Assembly (NCBI RefSeq): GCF_008704855.1
Contig: NZ_CP023691.1
Location: forward strand, 4,898,001-4,962,000
Origin: Streptomyces platensis
GTDB lineage: Bacteria; Actinomycetota; Actinomycetes; Streptomycetales; Streptomycetaceae
Direction of reading: 5' to 3'
DNA: 64,000 nucleotides
The notes under the pieces are model-generated. The model made no database searches. It had not been told where the DNA came from and saw only the letters and a list, made by a program, of their open reading frames with translations. Both the position numbers and the translations under genes were made by a program. Shown here in pieces: positions 44,707 through 54,063 of this stretch; position 1 is the first letter of the stretch, and each line of letters opens with the position of its first letter.

Positions 44707-45064
44707 CCGGCCGACTCCCTCCGCCGCCAACTCTTCTATCCCGTCCAGGGATTGAAGCGCGTTCCGCTCCTCCTGGGAAAGCCCTGCTCCGAGAGGGCGA
44801 GCCCCGCACGGGCACGGCCCCTCGCGGCTTCCGACGGGAAGATCGTCTCGCCGACCGCCGACCGCCGTCGGTAGTTTCCGGCGAGTTTAGGGTCTGCCCC
44901 GCGGATTGGCGTGGGCGACGACATGGTGGGCTGGCCCGACACCGAGACCCGGCCTGACACGGACGGCTCGGCCCGGTACGGACGACCCGGCACGGCATGG
45001 CGTGGGACGGCCGAGATCGCCACTGCCCGCCGAGCCAGACCGGACACGCCCGCCACCCCGCGCC
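44707..45064. other. Intergenic region without a supported gene
   Basis: Open frames here are low-complexity shadows on both strands. No conserved protein, RNA or mobile element was seen. Confidence 0.45.
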
Positions 45065-45214
45065 CCGCGCCCACAAGCACACGGACCCACCCCCGTAGGA
45101 CCCGTCCAGCCCATGGGCGCGGCGCGCCCGGCCCACCCGGGCACTGCCCCCCCGCACCGCGCCCACAGGCCCACGGGCCCACCCCCGTAGACCCCGTCCG
45201 ACCCATGGGCGCGG
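45065..45214. repeat. Imperfect 58-bp direct repeat
   Basis: Copies at 45065-45122 and 45157-45214 (offset 92 bp) are about 85% identical, each containing CACCCCCGTAG and CCCATGGGCGCGG. The second copy ends at the stop codon of the monooxygenase gene. Confidence 0.75.
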
Positions 45215-45215
45215 G

Positions 45216-45914
45216 TCAGGGTATGCGCGGGCCCATGGCGGCCGCCGACACCGGCGCCTGGTCGTCCAGCGTGCCCTGGGCGCCGTAGGGGCGGCAGCGC
45301 AGGAACCCGGCCTCATGGTGGAACGGCTTCGTCTGGTGGGCCGTGATCACGTTCTTGTGCTCAGGCTGCGCGGAGCCGTAGGCATAGCGCTGCATCGCCG
45401 ATGCGCTCTGCCAGAGGGAGAACGTGCCGACGAAGCGGGGCGGTCGGGCCAGGGCGACCGAAGCGGTCATGGCGGGGTCGTCGGCGGCCCGGCCGGCGGC
45501 CCGGGAATTGGCGCGGAGGAACGGAAGTACGCGGCGCAGCCGCAGCTGTCCGAGGGTGAGCACGGCGACCGGCCCGTCCTCCTCGTCGCGCGCGATGCCG
45601 GGCTCGATCTCGACCGGCATCGGGCCCCAGGAACCGGAGAACCGCAGCGGCCGCAGCCGCACATGCCAGCCTCCGGCCAGTCGCCGTGCCAGCGGGGCCT
45701 CGGTGAGAAAGCGGTCGAGCGCGGCATCGTCGTCCCACGCGGCGAGCAGCGCGGCGCGGCCGGGGCGCACCTTGGGCGGACCGGCCGCGATGGCGCCGGT
45801 GAGCGTCGTTTCGGCATAACGGAGGCCGGGGATCTCGCCCGGCCGTGGACGCTCACGGAGCACGCTGCGCACGGCGCGGACGCCGACGTCGGCGAAGTGT
45901 ACGGAAACGATCAT
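45216..45914 (-). CDS. CrtA (spheroidene monooxygenase)-like protein
   Basis: A 232-residue protein resembling spheroidene monooxygenase CrtA and its actinobacterial relatives, with GTFSLWQSASAMQRYAYGSAQPEHKNVI near residue 170 and a C-terminal FLRCRPYGAQGTLD. These relatives are usually annotated as monooxygenases with unknown substrates; no carotenoid genes are nearby. The ATG at 45914 is preferred over 45929. It diverges from a TetR regulator whose likely operator lies between them, so it is probably a TetR-controlled stress or detoxification gene. Confidence 0.68.
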   Translation of the reverse strand: MIVSVHFADVGVRAVRSVLRERPRPGEIPGLRYAETTLTGAIAAGPPKVRPGRAALLAAWDDDAALDRFLTEAPLARRLAGGWHVRLRPLRFSGSWGPMPVEIEPGIARDEEDGPVAVLTLGQLRLRRVLPFLRANSRAAGRAADDPAMTASVALARPPRFVGTFSLWQSASAMQRYAYGSAQPEHKNVITAHQTKPFHHEAGFLRCRPYGAQGTLDDQAPVSAAAMGPRIP

Positions 45915-45946
45915 GGCGAGCCCCCGCATCGCTAACTTACTGCTGC

Positions 45947-45964
45947 GTATACCAAGTGGTACAC
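45947..45964. promoter_or_regulatory. Putative TetR operator
   Basis: GTATACCAAGTGGTACAC is a near-perfect palindrome (arms GTATACCA and TGGTACAC, one mismatch) in the divergent gap between the monooxygenase and tetR genes. The size and position suit a TetR dimer. Confidence 0.6.
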
Positions 45965-46045
45965 GACCCAGTATCCTTCATCGCAACGGCCATGGCGAGT
46001 CGAATGCGCCATCGAAAATGAGCCAGATCGCAGGGAGGGGACCCC

Positions 46046-46705
46046 ATGAGCGAGATCGACCGGAACCGCGCCGCGCGCGCCGAGGCCCGGACCCGTATCG
46101 AGGACACCGCGGCCCGGCTGTTCGCCGAGCGCGGCTTCGCGGGCACCACCATCGGGGAGATCGCCGCCGAGGCGGGCCTGAGCAAGCCGATGCTCTACCG
46201 CCACTTCGACTCCAAGCAGGAGCTGCACCTCGCCCTGCTGGAGCGGCACCGCGACGAGCTGGCCGCCGCCCCGGTCCACGAACTCCTGCATGGCGCGGGC
46301 GATCTGGACACGCGGATGACGGCGATGTACGACGCCTGGTTCGGGTATGTGGAGAGCCACCCGTACACCTGGCGGATGATGTTCCGCGACACCACGGGGG
46401 ACGCCGAGGTGGCGGCCTTCCACCGTGAGCTCCAGCGCCGGCAGCGCGAGACGGACATGGCACTGCTCCGCGAGTTCGTGCCCGGCCTCCCCGAAGCCGA
46501 ACTGGAGCCCCTCGGCGAAGCGATCCGCAGCGCGCTCTACGGGCTCGCCCTGTGGTGGCTGGAGCGCCCCGAGCAGCCACGCGAGCCGCTGGTCTCGACA
46601 ATGACGCGGCTCACCCGTGGCCTGATCTCCACTGTCGAGCGCCCGAGCCCCGAGGCGCCGGGCACCGAGGCACCGAGCCCCGAGGCACCGGGCACCGCAG
46701 GCTGA
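46046..46705 (+). CDS. TetR-family transcriptional regulator
   Basis: A 219-residue repressor. The N-terminal helix-turn-helix (residues 15-60) reads ARLFAERGFAGTTIGEIAAEAGLSKPMLYRHFDSKQELH. The ligand-binding domain follows, and a Pro/Glu/Ser-rich repeat (SPEAPGTEAPSPEAPGT) closes the protein. It diverges from the CrtA-like gene over a palindromic operator, so it likely represses itself and that gene. Confidence 0.92.
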   Translation: MSEIDRNRAARAEARTRIEDTAARLFAERGFAGTTIGEIAAEAGLSKPMLYRHFDSKQELHLALLERHRDELAAAPVHELLHGAGDLDTRMTAMYDAWFGYVESHPYTWRMMFRDTTGDAEVAAFHRELQRRQRETDMALLREFVPGLPEAELEPLGEAIRSALYGLALWWLERPEQPREPLVSTMTRLTRGLISTVERPSPEAPGTEAPSPEAPGTAG

Positions 46706-46773
46706 GCCGCGGCGCTCCGCGCGGGACGGGCCCCGGCGCCCGGTTCAACCCACCACCGGAGAGGGCCGTTCAG

Positions 46774-46860
46774 CCCACCAGCAGATGAGGAGTCAGCCGA
46801 CCACCGGATGAGGAGTCAGTCCACCACCGGATCAGGAGTCAGCCCACCACCGGATACAGC
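46774..46860. repeat. Tandem 23-24-bp repeats
   Basis: About 3.7 imperfect copies containing CCACCGGATGAGGAGTCAG run between the tetR stop and the end of the esterase gene; the last copy covers the esterase stop codon. Confidence 0.8.
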
Positions 46861-47999
46861 GCCGCCCTCAACTGCCCCGTCCAGTGCGCCATCATCTCCT
46901 TCGCCACCCGTGTCTCCGGCGCGAACAGCTCGAAGCCGTGCCAGGCGCCGGGCACATTGCGGACGGTGACCGGAACCCCGGCGTCCATCAGCCGCCGGGC
47001 ATACGCCAGCCCCGCATCACGCATCGGATCGAGGTCACAGACCAGCACATAGGCCGGCGGCAGCCCCGACAGATCGGTGGCGCGGGCCGCCGCGGCATAC
47101 GCATCCGCCGCGGCCGTCCCCTCCGGCAGATAGTGCGCCCACGATCTCCGGACGCTCCGCCCGGTGGTCACCCGCGCGCCCAACGCCCCGTCGCCATCCG
47201 CCCCCTCGCCGACTGCCCCCGCGCCGTCTGCCCGCCCGGCATCCGCTTCCTCGGCATCTGCCCCCTCGGTATCCGCCGCCTCGTCCGCCCCGACCCGGTC
47301 GTCCAGATCCGGGACGCACAGCGACTGGTGGACGATCGCCGGGCCGCCGCGGTCCCGGGCCATCAGGGCGACCGCGGCACTGAGCCCGCCGCCTGCGGAC
47401 TTGCCGGTGAGGGCGATCCGCGCGGGATCGATGCCCAGCCCGCCGGCTCGCTCCGCCGCCCATTCCAGGGCGCGATAGCAGTCCTCCACCCCGGCCGGAT
47501 AGCGGTGCTCCGGGGCGAGGCGGTATTCGACGGTGATGACGACGGCGGGCAGCTCCCGGCAGAGCGCGATCGCCGCGCGGTCCTGCCCCGGCAGCGACCG
47601 GCCGAGGGCGTACCCGCCACCGTGAAAGTGCAGTACGGCGGGCAAGGCGCGCCCGGCACCGTCGTCGGCCGTCCGCGCGTCCTGTCCCGGCGCGGCATCC
47701 TCACCCCCGTCACTGCCTGCCCCGCCCTCCGGACGGTAGACCTCGACCGTCAGCGCACTGCCGTCCGCCCGCGGGATCTCGAACCGCTCGCTGTCCACGC
47801 CCGTCCGGTCGGCCGGAACGGCGGCCAGCATCGCGTGGAACCCCTCCCGCGTTGCCTCGATGTCCTCGTACGGATCGGAGAACTGCGGCAACGACTCGAA
47901 GGCCGGCCGCAGTTCGGGATGCACCCGCACCGCGGTCCGGTGCTGCGCGGTTCCGTGCTGCTTCGCGCTCCGGGGCGGCATCTCGGGCTGGACGCTCAT
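46839..47999 (-). CDS. Alpha/beta hydrolase (HSL-type esterase) with acidic insert
   Basis: A 386-residue carboxylesterase of the hormone-sensitive lipase type. The oxyanion HGGGYALG lies near residue 125, the nucleophile in GKSAGGGLSAA near 200, the acid in CDLDPMRDAGL near 335 and the histidine in GAWHGFELF near 360. Two low-complexity inserts are seen: residues 80-105 (Gly/Asp-rich) and about 238-275 (Ala/Asp/Glu/Gly repeats), absent from usual 310-residue homologues. It probably hydrolyses short-chain esters. Confidence 0.9.
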   Translation of the reverse strand: MSVQPEMPPRSAKQHGTAQHRTAVRVHPELRPAFESLPQFSDPYEDIEATREGFHAMLAAVPADRTGVDSERFEIPRADGSALTVEVYRPEGGAGSDGGEDAAPGQDARTADDGAGRALPAVLHFHGGGYALGRSLPGQDRAAIALCRELPAVVITVEYRLAPEHRYPAGVEDCYRALEWAAERAGGLGIDPARIALTGKSAGGGLSAAVALMARDRGGPAIVHQSLCVPDLDDRVGADEAADTEGADAEEADAGRADGAGAVGEGADGDGALGARVTTGRSVRRSWAHYLPEGTAAADAYAAAARATDLSGLPPAYVLVCDLDPMRDAGLAYARRLMDAGVPVTVRNVPGAWHGFELFAPETRVAKEMMAHWTGQLRAALYPVVG

Positions 48000-48130
48000 A
48001 CGGGCACTCCTCGTTCGTGACGAATGGACGGACGGACAACGGCCGTCTGCTCGCGATCTTCACTCCGCACGCACCGCCCCCGGCCCGCCCGGTGCTTCCC
48101 CCAGCGCGCCGCGCACACCCCCGCCCCGCC

Positions 48131-49806
48131 TCACTTCGCCTCCGCATAGCACTCCACCACCGCCGTGGTGAACGGGAAGCGGACCGGAGTCTCCCCGAAC
48201 GCGATCCGCCCCGCCGTATCGGCCGCCGCCGCGATCGCCCCGGAGACCGTCGCCGCCTCTTCCACGGGGCAGTGCACGATCACCTCGTCGTGCTGGAAGA
48301 AGACCAGCTCGGCGCGGAGTCCGCCCGCCCACAGCGAGTGCCGCAGCGCGGCCAGCATCAGCAACGCCCAGTCGGCGGCGCTGCCCTGTACGACGAAGTT
48401 GCGGGTGAACCGGCCACGGGCCCGGGCGGCCGCCGCACTGCCGCCGTACCCCGTGGGCTCCTCCTGGGGCAGACCCGCCTCGTCGGGCGGGACCACGGAC
48501 GCAGGCGGGCAGGTACGGCCCATCCAGGTGCGCACCAGCCGGCCCTCCTCGCCCGCGCGCGCCGCCTCGTCCACATACGCCACCGCGGCCGGATAGCGGC
48601 GGCGCAGATCGGCCATGTGCTTGAGGGCATCGCCGGACGTCTGCCCGTAATGGCGCCCAGCAGCCCGATCTTGGCCCGGTCGCGGTCCCCGCCGAACGCC
48701 CGGGCCGCCAGATCCGCGTACAGATCCCCGCCGCTGCCGGCCACCTCCATCAGCCCCCGGTCACGCGAGACGGCCGCCAGTACCCGCGGCTCCATCTGGT
48801 CGGCGTCGGCCACCACCAGCCGCCACCCCGGATCGGCGCGCACGGCCTGCCGGATCACCTTGGGGATCTGGAGCGCGCCGCCCCCGTTGGCGGTCCAGCG
48901 GCCGGAGACCGCGCCACCGGGCAGATACTCGGGACGGAACCGGCCGTCGTGCACCCACTGCTGGAGCCAGGCCCACCCATGGGCGGTGTGCAGACGGTAG
49001 AGCTTCTTGTACTCCAGCAGCGGCGCCACCGCAGGGTGATCGATCTGCTGGAGCTCCCATTTGCGGGTCGACGTGAGGGAAATCCCGGCGCCGGCAAATG
49101 CCTTGATGATCTCGTTGGGCAGATCCGGGCGCACCCGCGCACCCGCCCCGAACGCCCGCGAGACCTCATCGGCCAGCTCCGCCATCCGGCGCGGCTCCAG
49201 ACCGCCCGGATAGCGCTCGCCCAGCAGCCTGTCGAGCAGCTCGCGGTGCACATCCGCCCGCCAGGGCACCCCGGCCCGCCCCATCTCCGTGGCGACCAGC
49301 ATGCCCGCCGACTCCGAGGCCAGCAGCAGCCGCATCCGGTCCGGGTGCGCGGCCTTCTCCGCACGCGCCACCTGCCCCGCGTAGACCTCCAGCAGCGCGG
49401 TCAGCTCGTCCGTGCCGGGCGGCAGCGGCACCGGCCCCGGATCGAACAGCGACGGCTGGGTCTCGGCCGTACGGACCGGCGCGTCCACGGGCACCGGCAG
49501 GCCGTGCAGCCGCGCCCAGGCGGCGGCCAGCGAACGCGGCTGGCCCGACTGGCCCTCCTCATGGCCGATCAGCAGCGACTCCGCGGCCTCCACGTCATAG
49601 CAGCGCTCGACCCGCACCCCCGCCGCCAGCAGCCGCCGGTAGATCTCCGAGGTGGACCGCCACACCCACCGCTCGACCTCGGGCCGTGAGCGCACCGCCG
49701 CCGCGAGCGACGGCTCCCGCAGTACCGGCCCAGCTGCCCGTCCGTTCCCGTCGAGCGGGCAGAGACGAGCACCCCCGTCACCCGTCTCCACCACCGCCCA
49801 TCTCAT
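48131..49806 (-). pseudogene. Family A DNA polymerase (3'-5' exonuclease/polymerase-like), frameshifted
   Basis: Two frames together give a 558-residue protein of the actinobacterial DNA polymerase I-like family. The N-terminal frame starts at ATG 49806 (MRWAVVETGDGG) and carries VVADADQMEPRVLAA (motif A) and RDRAKIGLLGA. The C-terminal frame resumes at residues corresponding to YGQTSGDALKHMADL and carries VVQGSAADWALLMLAAL and QHDEVIVHCP (motif C). A single base is missing near 48648-48652, exactly within motif B (the O-helix). This is a true mutation or a sequencing error; without correction the polymerase is inactive. Confidence 0.88.
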
Positions 49807-50334
49807 GCCTTTGAGTCTCGCACCAGCCTCTGACAATCGCCCTGACCAGCACGGACGACAGGAAGCGGGCGCCCGCGGAGCCCGGCCGTGCCCGACGCAT
49901 CCACGTCCGGAACGGCGCCCCCGGCCCGCCCGCGCCCGACCCGCGACGCCCCGCCAGGCACCACGCCGTACGCTCCCGCCCCGAGCAGCGCCGGATACGC
50001 CGCCACCCCTCCACGCAAAGAGAGGCAACTGCTGCGCGACCTCTTTTTCCTTACGGCGCCCACGAGTTCGGCGACAATGCTGACCCGCACCTGCCCGCCC
50101 TTGACGAAGCCATCGCCCACGACGCCACAGACAATCTGCTTTACAGGAAGGCAAGTTGGACTGACACGTGCCGCGGGATAAATCCCTCCCGCCAATGCCT
50201 CCGGCCTCCGGACTCGCCACCCGCGCATTCACCCGATTGAACCGCTACTTGTGGCACGGTTGATGAGTTGAGCAGCTTGTCGCTCTAAGCGGCGCGTACA
50301 GATTTCTGCTTGCTGCCCAGTGAAGAGGTTCACC
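49807..50334. other. Intergenic region upstream of the chaplin cluster
   Basis: About 530 bp with no supported gene. The right half becomes AT-richer and presumably carries the chaplin promoter. Confidence 0.5.
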
Positions 50335-50580
50335 GTGAAGTTTGTTTCCAAGGCCGCCGTCCTGACCGCCGCCGCGGGTGTCGCCGTTGTGGGCGGAGCC
50401 GGTGTGGCCAGTGCGCACGGCGGCGCCGGCGCGGCGGGAGTTGCCCAGAACTCCCCCGGTGTGATCTCCGGCAATCTCATCCAGGTTCCGGTCGATGTGC
50501 CGGTCAACGTCTGCGGCAACACCGTCAACATCATTGCCCTGCTGAACCCGGCGTTCGGCAACACCTGCCTCAACGTCTGA
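50335..50580 (+). CDS. Short chaplin
   Basis: An 81-residue secreted hydrophobic surface protein. A signal peptide ends near GVASAHG (about residue 30). The chaplin domain follows, with NSPGVISGNLIQVPVDVPVNVCGNTVNIIALLNPAFGNTCLN and its two conserved cysteines. Short chaplins assemble into amyloid fibrils that coat aerial hyphae and spores. The GTG at 50335 follows AGAGG; GTG at 50320 is the alternative. A very strong hairpin follows. Confidence 0.95.
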   Translation: MKFVSKAAVLTAAAGVAVVGGAGVASAHGGAGAAGVAQNSPGVISGNLIQVPVDVPVNVCGNTVNIIALLNPAFGNTCLNV

Positions 50581-50626
50581 TGAACGTATAGCTCTTGAGG
50601 CCCGGCCGCTTTCAGCCGGCGGGCTC

Positions 50627-50671
50627 CACGGCAAAGGCCGGTACGAAGAATTCGTACCGGCCTTTGCCGTG
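50627..50671. terminator. Terminator after the first chaplin
   Basis: A perfect 21-bp stem (CACGGCAAAGGCCGGTACGAA with its complement) closes on a three-base loop GAA, followed by CAAAA. Confidence 0.8.
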
Positions 50672-50823
50672 CAAAACCCGTTGTGGGCCGCACTGTTGCC
50701 CATCCGCAGTGATATGTATCTATGGTTTCGTGGCATTCGGGTGAAACGGCGAAACCGCACCCCCGGAAGGGAGTTGACCAGGGAGCTCCGGATACGGGCA
50801 CTCCGCTTCGAGAAGGGTAAATC

Positions 50824-51213
50824 GTGATCAAGAAGGTCCTGGCCACGACGGCTGTAGCCGCGTCCGTCGTCGGAATCTCGGCGGCAGCCGCGCCCCAGGC
50901 GATGGCTACCGGCAACGACAAGGGCACCTCCACGGTCAACGGCAATGGCGCCACGTCGGTGTTCGGTAACTCCACCACCCGCGGCAGCATGAGCCCGCAG
51001 CTGGAGCTCATCCAGGGCTCGTTGAACAAGCTGTGCCTGGCCCTGCCCAAGGTCAACCTTGCGGCGGTCCTCGCCCAGGACATCAACATCCTGTCGTCGC
51101 CGCAGAACCAGCAGTGCGTCGAGAACTCGAGTCAGGCCAAGGGCGACGAGGCGCTGTCGCACATCCTGGACGACATCGCGGTGCTCGCCGCCAACGGTGT
51201 CGGCAACCGCTGA
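50824..51213 (+). CDS. Rodlin (copy 1)
   Basis: A 129-residue secreted rodlin. The signal peptide (residues 1-28) ends at APQAMA, then STVNGNGATSVFGNSTTRG, SSPQNQQCVENSSQAKGDEALSHILDD. Rodlins organise chaplin fibrils into rodlets on aerial hyphae. It lies between the two short chaplins and is followed by a second and third rodlin. The mature part has two cysteines. Confidence 0.96.
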   Translation: MIKKVLATTAVAASVVGISAAAAPQAMATGNDKGTSTVNGNGATSVFGNSTTRGSMSPQLELIQGSLNKLCLALPKVNLAAVLAQDINILSSPQNQQCVENSSQAKGDEALSHILDDIAVLAANGVGNR

Positions 51214-51575
51214 ACCGGCCATCGGTCGCAGGCCCGGCCGCAGGCTCTCCAGTTGAGCGGTCCGGGCCGCGACACCACCCTCCTGCGAACCGTGGGGCCC
51301 AAGACATTTGTGGCCCGTGCGGAGGGAATTCGTATTCAGCGGGTACCTCGTACGTTCGAACTCCGGTGTTTTTTCCGCGTCGTATGCGCGGTGGCAATCT
51401 CCTGAAACGGTCTTGCATCATTTGGGCGATTCCTCCGAAAACTTCCCGGGAAGAGTTTCGTCCACGAGGAGCAATCGTTACCAATATCGTCAGCGGCGTT
51501 ACGGGCGAGCAGCTCAACGCCCGAGCGACACGACGGTCGTGTTCGCTACGGACCCGCTGCAAGGAAGGGCTGAAA
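51214..51575. other. Intergenic region
   Basis: A 362-bp gap between rodlin 1 and the second chaplin with no supported gene; it likely holds the chaplin promoter. Confidence 0.45.
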
Positions 51576-51809
51576 GTGAAGTACGCAAAGGTCGCAGCGA
51601 TCACTGCCGGAACGCTCATGGCGGTGGGCTCGGCGGCGCCGGCGTTCGCCGACGCGGGTGTCGCAGGTGGCGCCAAGAACTCCCCTGGTGTGCTCTCCGG
51701 CAACGCCATCCAGGTGCCGATCCACATCCCGATCAACCTGTGCGGCAACAGCATCAACTTCGTCGCTCTGCTGAACCCGGCATTCGGCAACACCTGCCTG
51801 AACCACTGA
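51576..51809 (+). CDS. Short chaplin (copy 2)
   Basis: A 77-residue chaplin: signal peptide ending at APAFADAG, then KNSPGVLSGNAIQVPIHIPINLCGNSINFVALLNPAFGNTCLNH with two conserved cysteines. The GTG at 51576 gives MKYAKVAAITAG and follows AAGGAAGGG. Its signal peptide and leader are closely related to those of the unknown secreted gene at 52078. Confidence 0.95.
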   Translation: MKYAKVAAITAGTLMAVGSAAPAFADAGVAGGAKNSPGVLSGNAIQVPIHIPINLCGNSINFVALLNPAFGNTCLNH

Positions 51810-51840
51810 CTCGAAGAAAATTCGAGCCGCGTCATTTGAT

Positions 51841-51878
51841 CCGGCCCCGGTGCGCGGACGCCCCCGCACCGGGGCCGG
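51841..51878. terminator. Terminator after chaplin 2
   Basis: A 14-bp perfect stem (CCGGCCCCGGTGCG with its complement) around a short loop. Confidence 0.7.
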
Positions 51879-52077
51879 TCGGTGTTCGGCCCCGGATTTC
51901 CGTCACAAAAGCCGGTTCCTTTGGGCGGCGCTTCAAGAAGGCGAAACTTCAGAGTTTCCCCGTGTGACGGCACTCGTTAGTCAGGGTGAATGCGGTGATC
52001 CGAGCAGCGAAGTGAGTGCTCACGCGGCGCTGGTGTCGCAGGACCTTCAAGCACCGCCCGAGAAGGGACAGTTGAAA

Positions 52078-52368
52078 GTGAAGTACGCGAAGTCTGCCGC
52101 AGTTGCTGCTGGTTCCGTCATGGCGCTGAGTGCGGCCGTGCCCGCTTTCGCCGCCCAGCCCGGCGCTCCGACCATGAGCCTCAACGGCGGTCTGACGGAC
52201 GCGCTGCACAGCAAGCAGCTGGACGGCCACCAGATCGCACCGCTGATCAAGATGGTCAAGGCCACGAAGGACAAGGTCAAGTCGACCAGCACCAAGAAGC
52301 TTCTCGGGAATGTCACCGGAGCGACCAAGAGCGCTCCGCTGCTCGGCGGCCTGCCGCTCGGTAAGTAA
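52078..52368 (+). CDS. Small secreted basic protein in the chaplin-rodlin cluster
   Basis: A 96-residue secreted protein I do not recognise. The first 26 residues (MKYAKSAAVAAGSVMAL...VPAFAA) match the signal peptide of chaplin 2, and the leader before the GTG start is also alike (TTGAAAGTGAAGTACGC). The mature part lacks cysteine and any chaplin motif; it is lysine-rich (KMVKATKDKVKSTSTKK) with a Gly/Leu-rich end (LLGGLPLGK). Position and shared signal peptide suggest a surface-layer component, perhaps a soluble or charged partner of the amyloid layer. Confidence 0.8.
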   Translation: MKYAKSAAVAAGSVMALSAAVPAFAAQPGAPTMSLNGGLTDALHSKQLDGHQIAPLIKMVKATKDKVKSTSTKKLLGNVTGATKSAPLLGGLPLGK

Positions 52369-52668
52369 TTCCCGGCCCATGGGCTCGCCGACCGGGCGGC
52401 GGGCAGCAGCTGTACGGCGTGCTCTTCGCAGTTAATCGTTCCGCGCTGTGGCGGTCGCCGAATGCTTCGCGGGCCCGGCGGAAATCGCAGTACGGCGCAC
52501 GGCGGCCCGGCAAAAGAATCCCGCCCGTATCCCCCGGGCGGTTCCCCTTTTCGGTGCGACTGACCAGGGGACAAGCTCATCTGAGTGAATCAACACAACC
52601 CAACTCAATTCTTTCGAGTTGGGCAGCGTGCCCATCCCAAGGGCTACCCGAAACACGAAGGACTAGCA

Positions 52669-53055
52669 ATGATCAAGAAGACACTGGCGACCGCAGCTGC
52701 GGCTGTGTCCATTGTCGGTATTGCCGCCGCTGCCGCCCCGCAGGCGATGGCCACCGGTAACGACCACGGCACCTCCACCGTCAACGGCAACGGTTCCCGC
52801 CAGATTTACGGCAACTCCACCACGTACGGCTACATGAGCCCGCAGATCGGCTTGATCCAGGGCTCCCTCAACAAGCCGTGCATCGCCCTGCCCAAGATCA
52901 ACGGCTTGGCGGGCCTCCAGGACATCAACGTCCTGTCGTCGCCGCAGAACCAGCAGTGTGTCGAGAACTCGACCCAGGCCAAGGGCGATGAGCCGCTGTC
53001 GCACATCCTCGACGACATCGCGATTCTCTCCGCCAACGGCGCCGGCAACCGCTGA
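52669..53055 (+). CDS. Rodlin (copy 2)
   Basis: A 128-residue rodlin with signal peptide ending at APQAMA and the family motifs STVNGNGSRQIYGNSTTYG and SSPQNQQCVENSTQAKGDEPLSHILDD. The ATG at 52669 follows GAAGGACT. It differs from copies 1 and 3 mainly in the central KINGLAGLQDINVL segment, which is one residue shorter. A terminator follows. Confidence 0.96.
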   Translation: MIKKTLATAAAAVSIVGIAAAAAPQAMATGNDHGTSTVNGNGSRQIYGNSTTYGYMSPQIGLIQGSLNKPCIALPKINGLAGLQDINVLSSPQNQQCVENSTQAKGDEPLSHILDDIAILSANGAGNR

Positions 53056-53070
53056 GGCGCTGAGTAAGAC

Positions 53071-53112
53071 CCGGGCCGCCCAGTCCTCCTTCTTCTGGGC
53101 GGCCCGGTTTTT
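53071..53112 (+). terminator. Rho-independent terminator after rodlin 2
   Basis: A perfect 13-bp stem (CCGGGCCGCCCAG with its complement) followed by a run of five T. Confidence 0.85.
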
Positions 53113-53527
53113 GCTGCCGTCGCGGTGCGAAGCCGGGGTGTCCGTGAGTCCGGCCGCAAGTGCCCGCAATTGTTATTTGCCCGTGACTGATATGCGGTGC
53201 ACCGGATCGTTGAGAATGATGTGTGGAGGGAAGCGTGCCAGTGCCCCTGTGCGATTGATGGGGTTGCCGGGGGCATTGGCGCGCCGGCCAGAAACACAGG
53301 ACAGGGCCTGCTACCCGGTTTTCCGGTGATGTAGGCCCTTTGTCGTATCGTCCGCCCGGAGATTCCTGGGAAGTCGCGCGGGAGATATGAGGGACGGCAA
53401 TACAAGGCCGTTTTCGGGGAAATGGTTGCCCGCTGTTCGGGTGACGATGCGGAACTCGCGCGGGTATGACGGGTTATTCAAACAGGGCTCCCGTGCCGGG
53501 AGTTCCTTCTCCTGAAGGGTTTGCGCG
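53113..53527. other. Intergenic region
   Basis: About 415 bp between rodlins 2 and 3; no gene seen. It presumably contains the promoter of rodlin 3. Confidence 0.45.
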
Positions 53528-53914
53528 ATGAAGAAGATGATGGCGGGCGCGGCGGTTGCGGCGTCGCTCGTGGGAATGACCGCGGCGGCCGCGCCGCAGG
53601 CCATGGCGATCGGCGACGATCACGGCACGTCCACGGTCAACGGCAACGGTTCCAAGTCGATTTACGGCAACTCCACCACGCGCGGCAATCTGAGCACCCA
53701 GCTCGGGCTCGTGCAGGGCTCCCTGAACGACCTCTGCCTGGGCCTGCCGAAGGTCAACGTGGCGGCGCTCCTCGCCCAGGACGTCAACGTGCTCTCGTCG
53801 CCGCAGAACCAGCAGTGCGTCGAGAACTCGAGCCAGGCCAAGGGCGACGAGGCGCTGTCGCACATCGTGGACGACATCGCGGTGCTGTCCGGCAACGGGG
53901 TTGCCAACCGCTGA
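53528..53914 (+). CDS. Rodlin (copy 3)
   Basis: A 128-residue rodlin with signal peptide ending at APQAMA, GTSTVNGNGSKSIYGNSTTRGNLST, then SSPQNQQCVENSSQAKGDEALSHIVDD. The ATG follows TGAAGGG. Together with copies 1 and 2 it makes three tandem rodlins on one strand. Confidence 0.95.
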   Translation: MKKMMAGAAVAASLVGMTAAAAPQAMAIGDDHGTSTVNGNGSKSIYGNSTTRGNLSTQLGLVQGSLNDLCLGLPKVNVAALLAQDVNVLSSPQNQQCVENSSQAKGDEALSHIVDDIAVLSGNGVANR

Positions 53915-54063
53915 CCCGCCAACGGCCGCAGGCCGTACCACCGCTTGTGCTCCCGGGCGGTCGGCGCCGCGTACGCGCTGCCGGCCGCCCGGTCGTGTGA
54001 GCGGCACGGGGGAGGGGTGCGGGCGGCGGCCCGTACGCCATCACCGCAGAGGAGGGATGAGAG

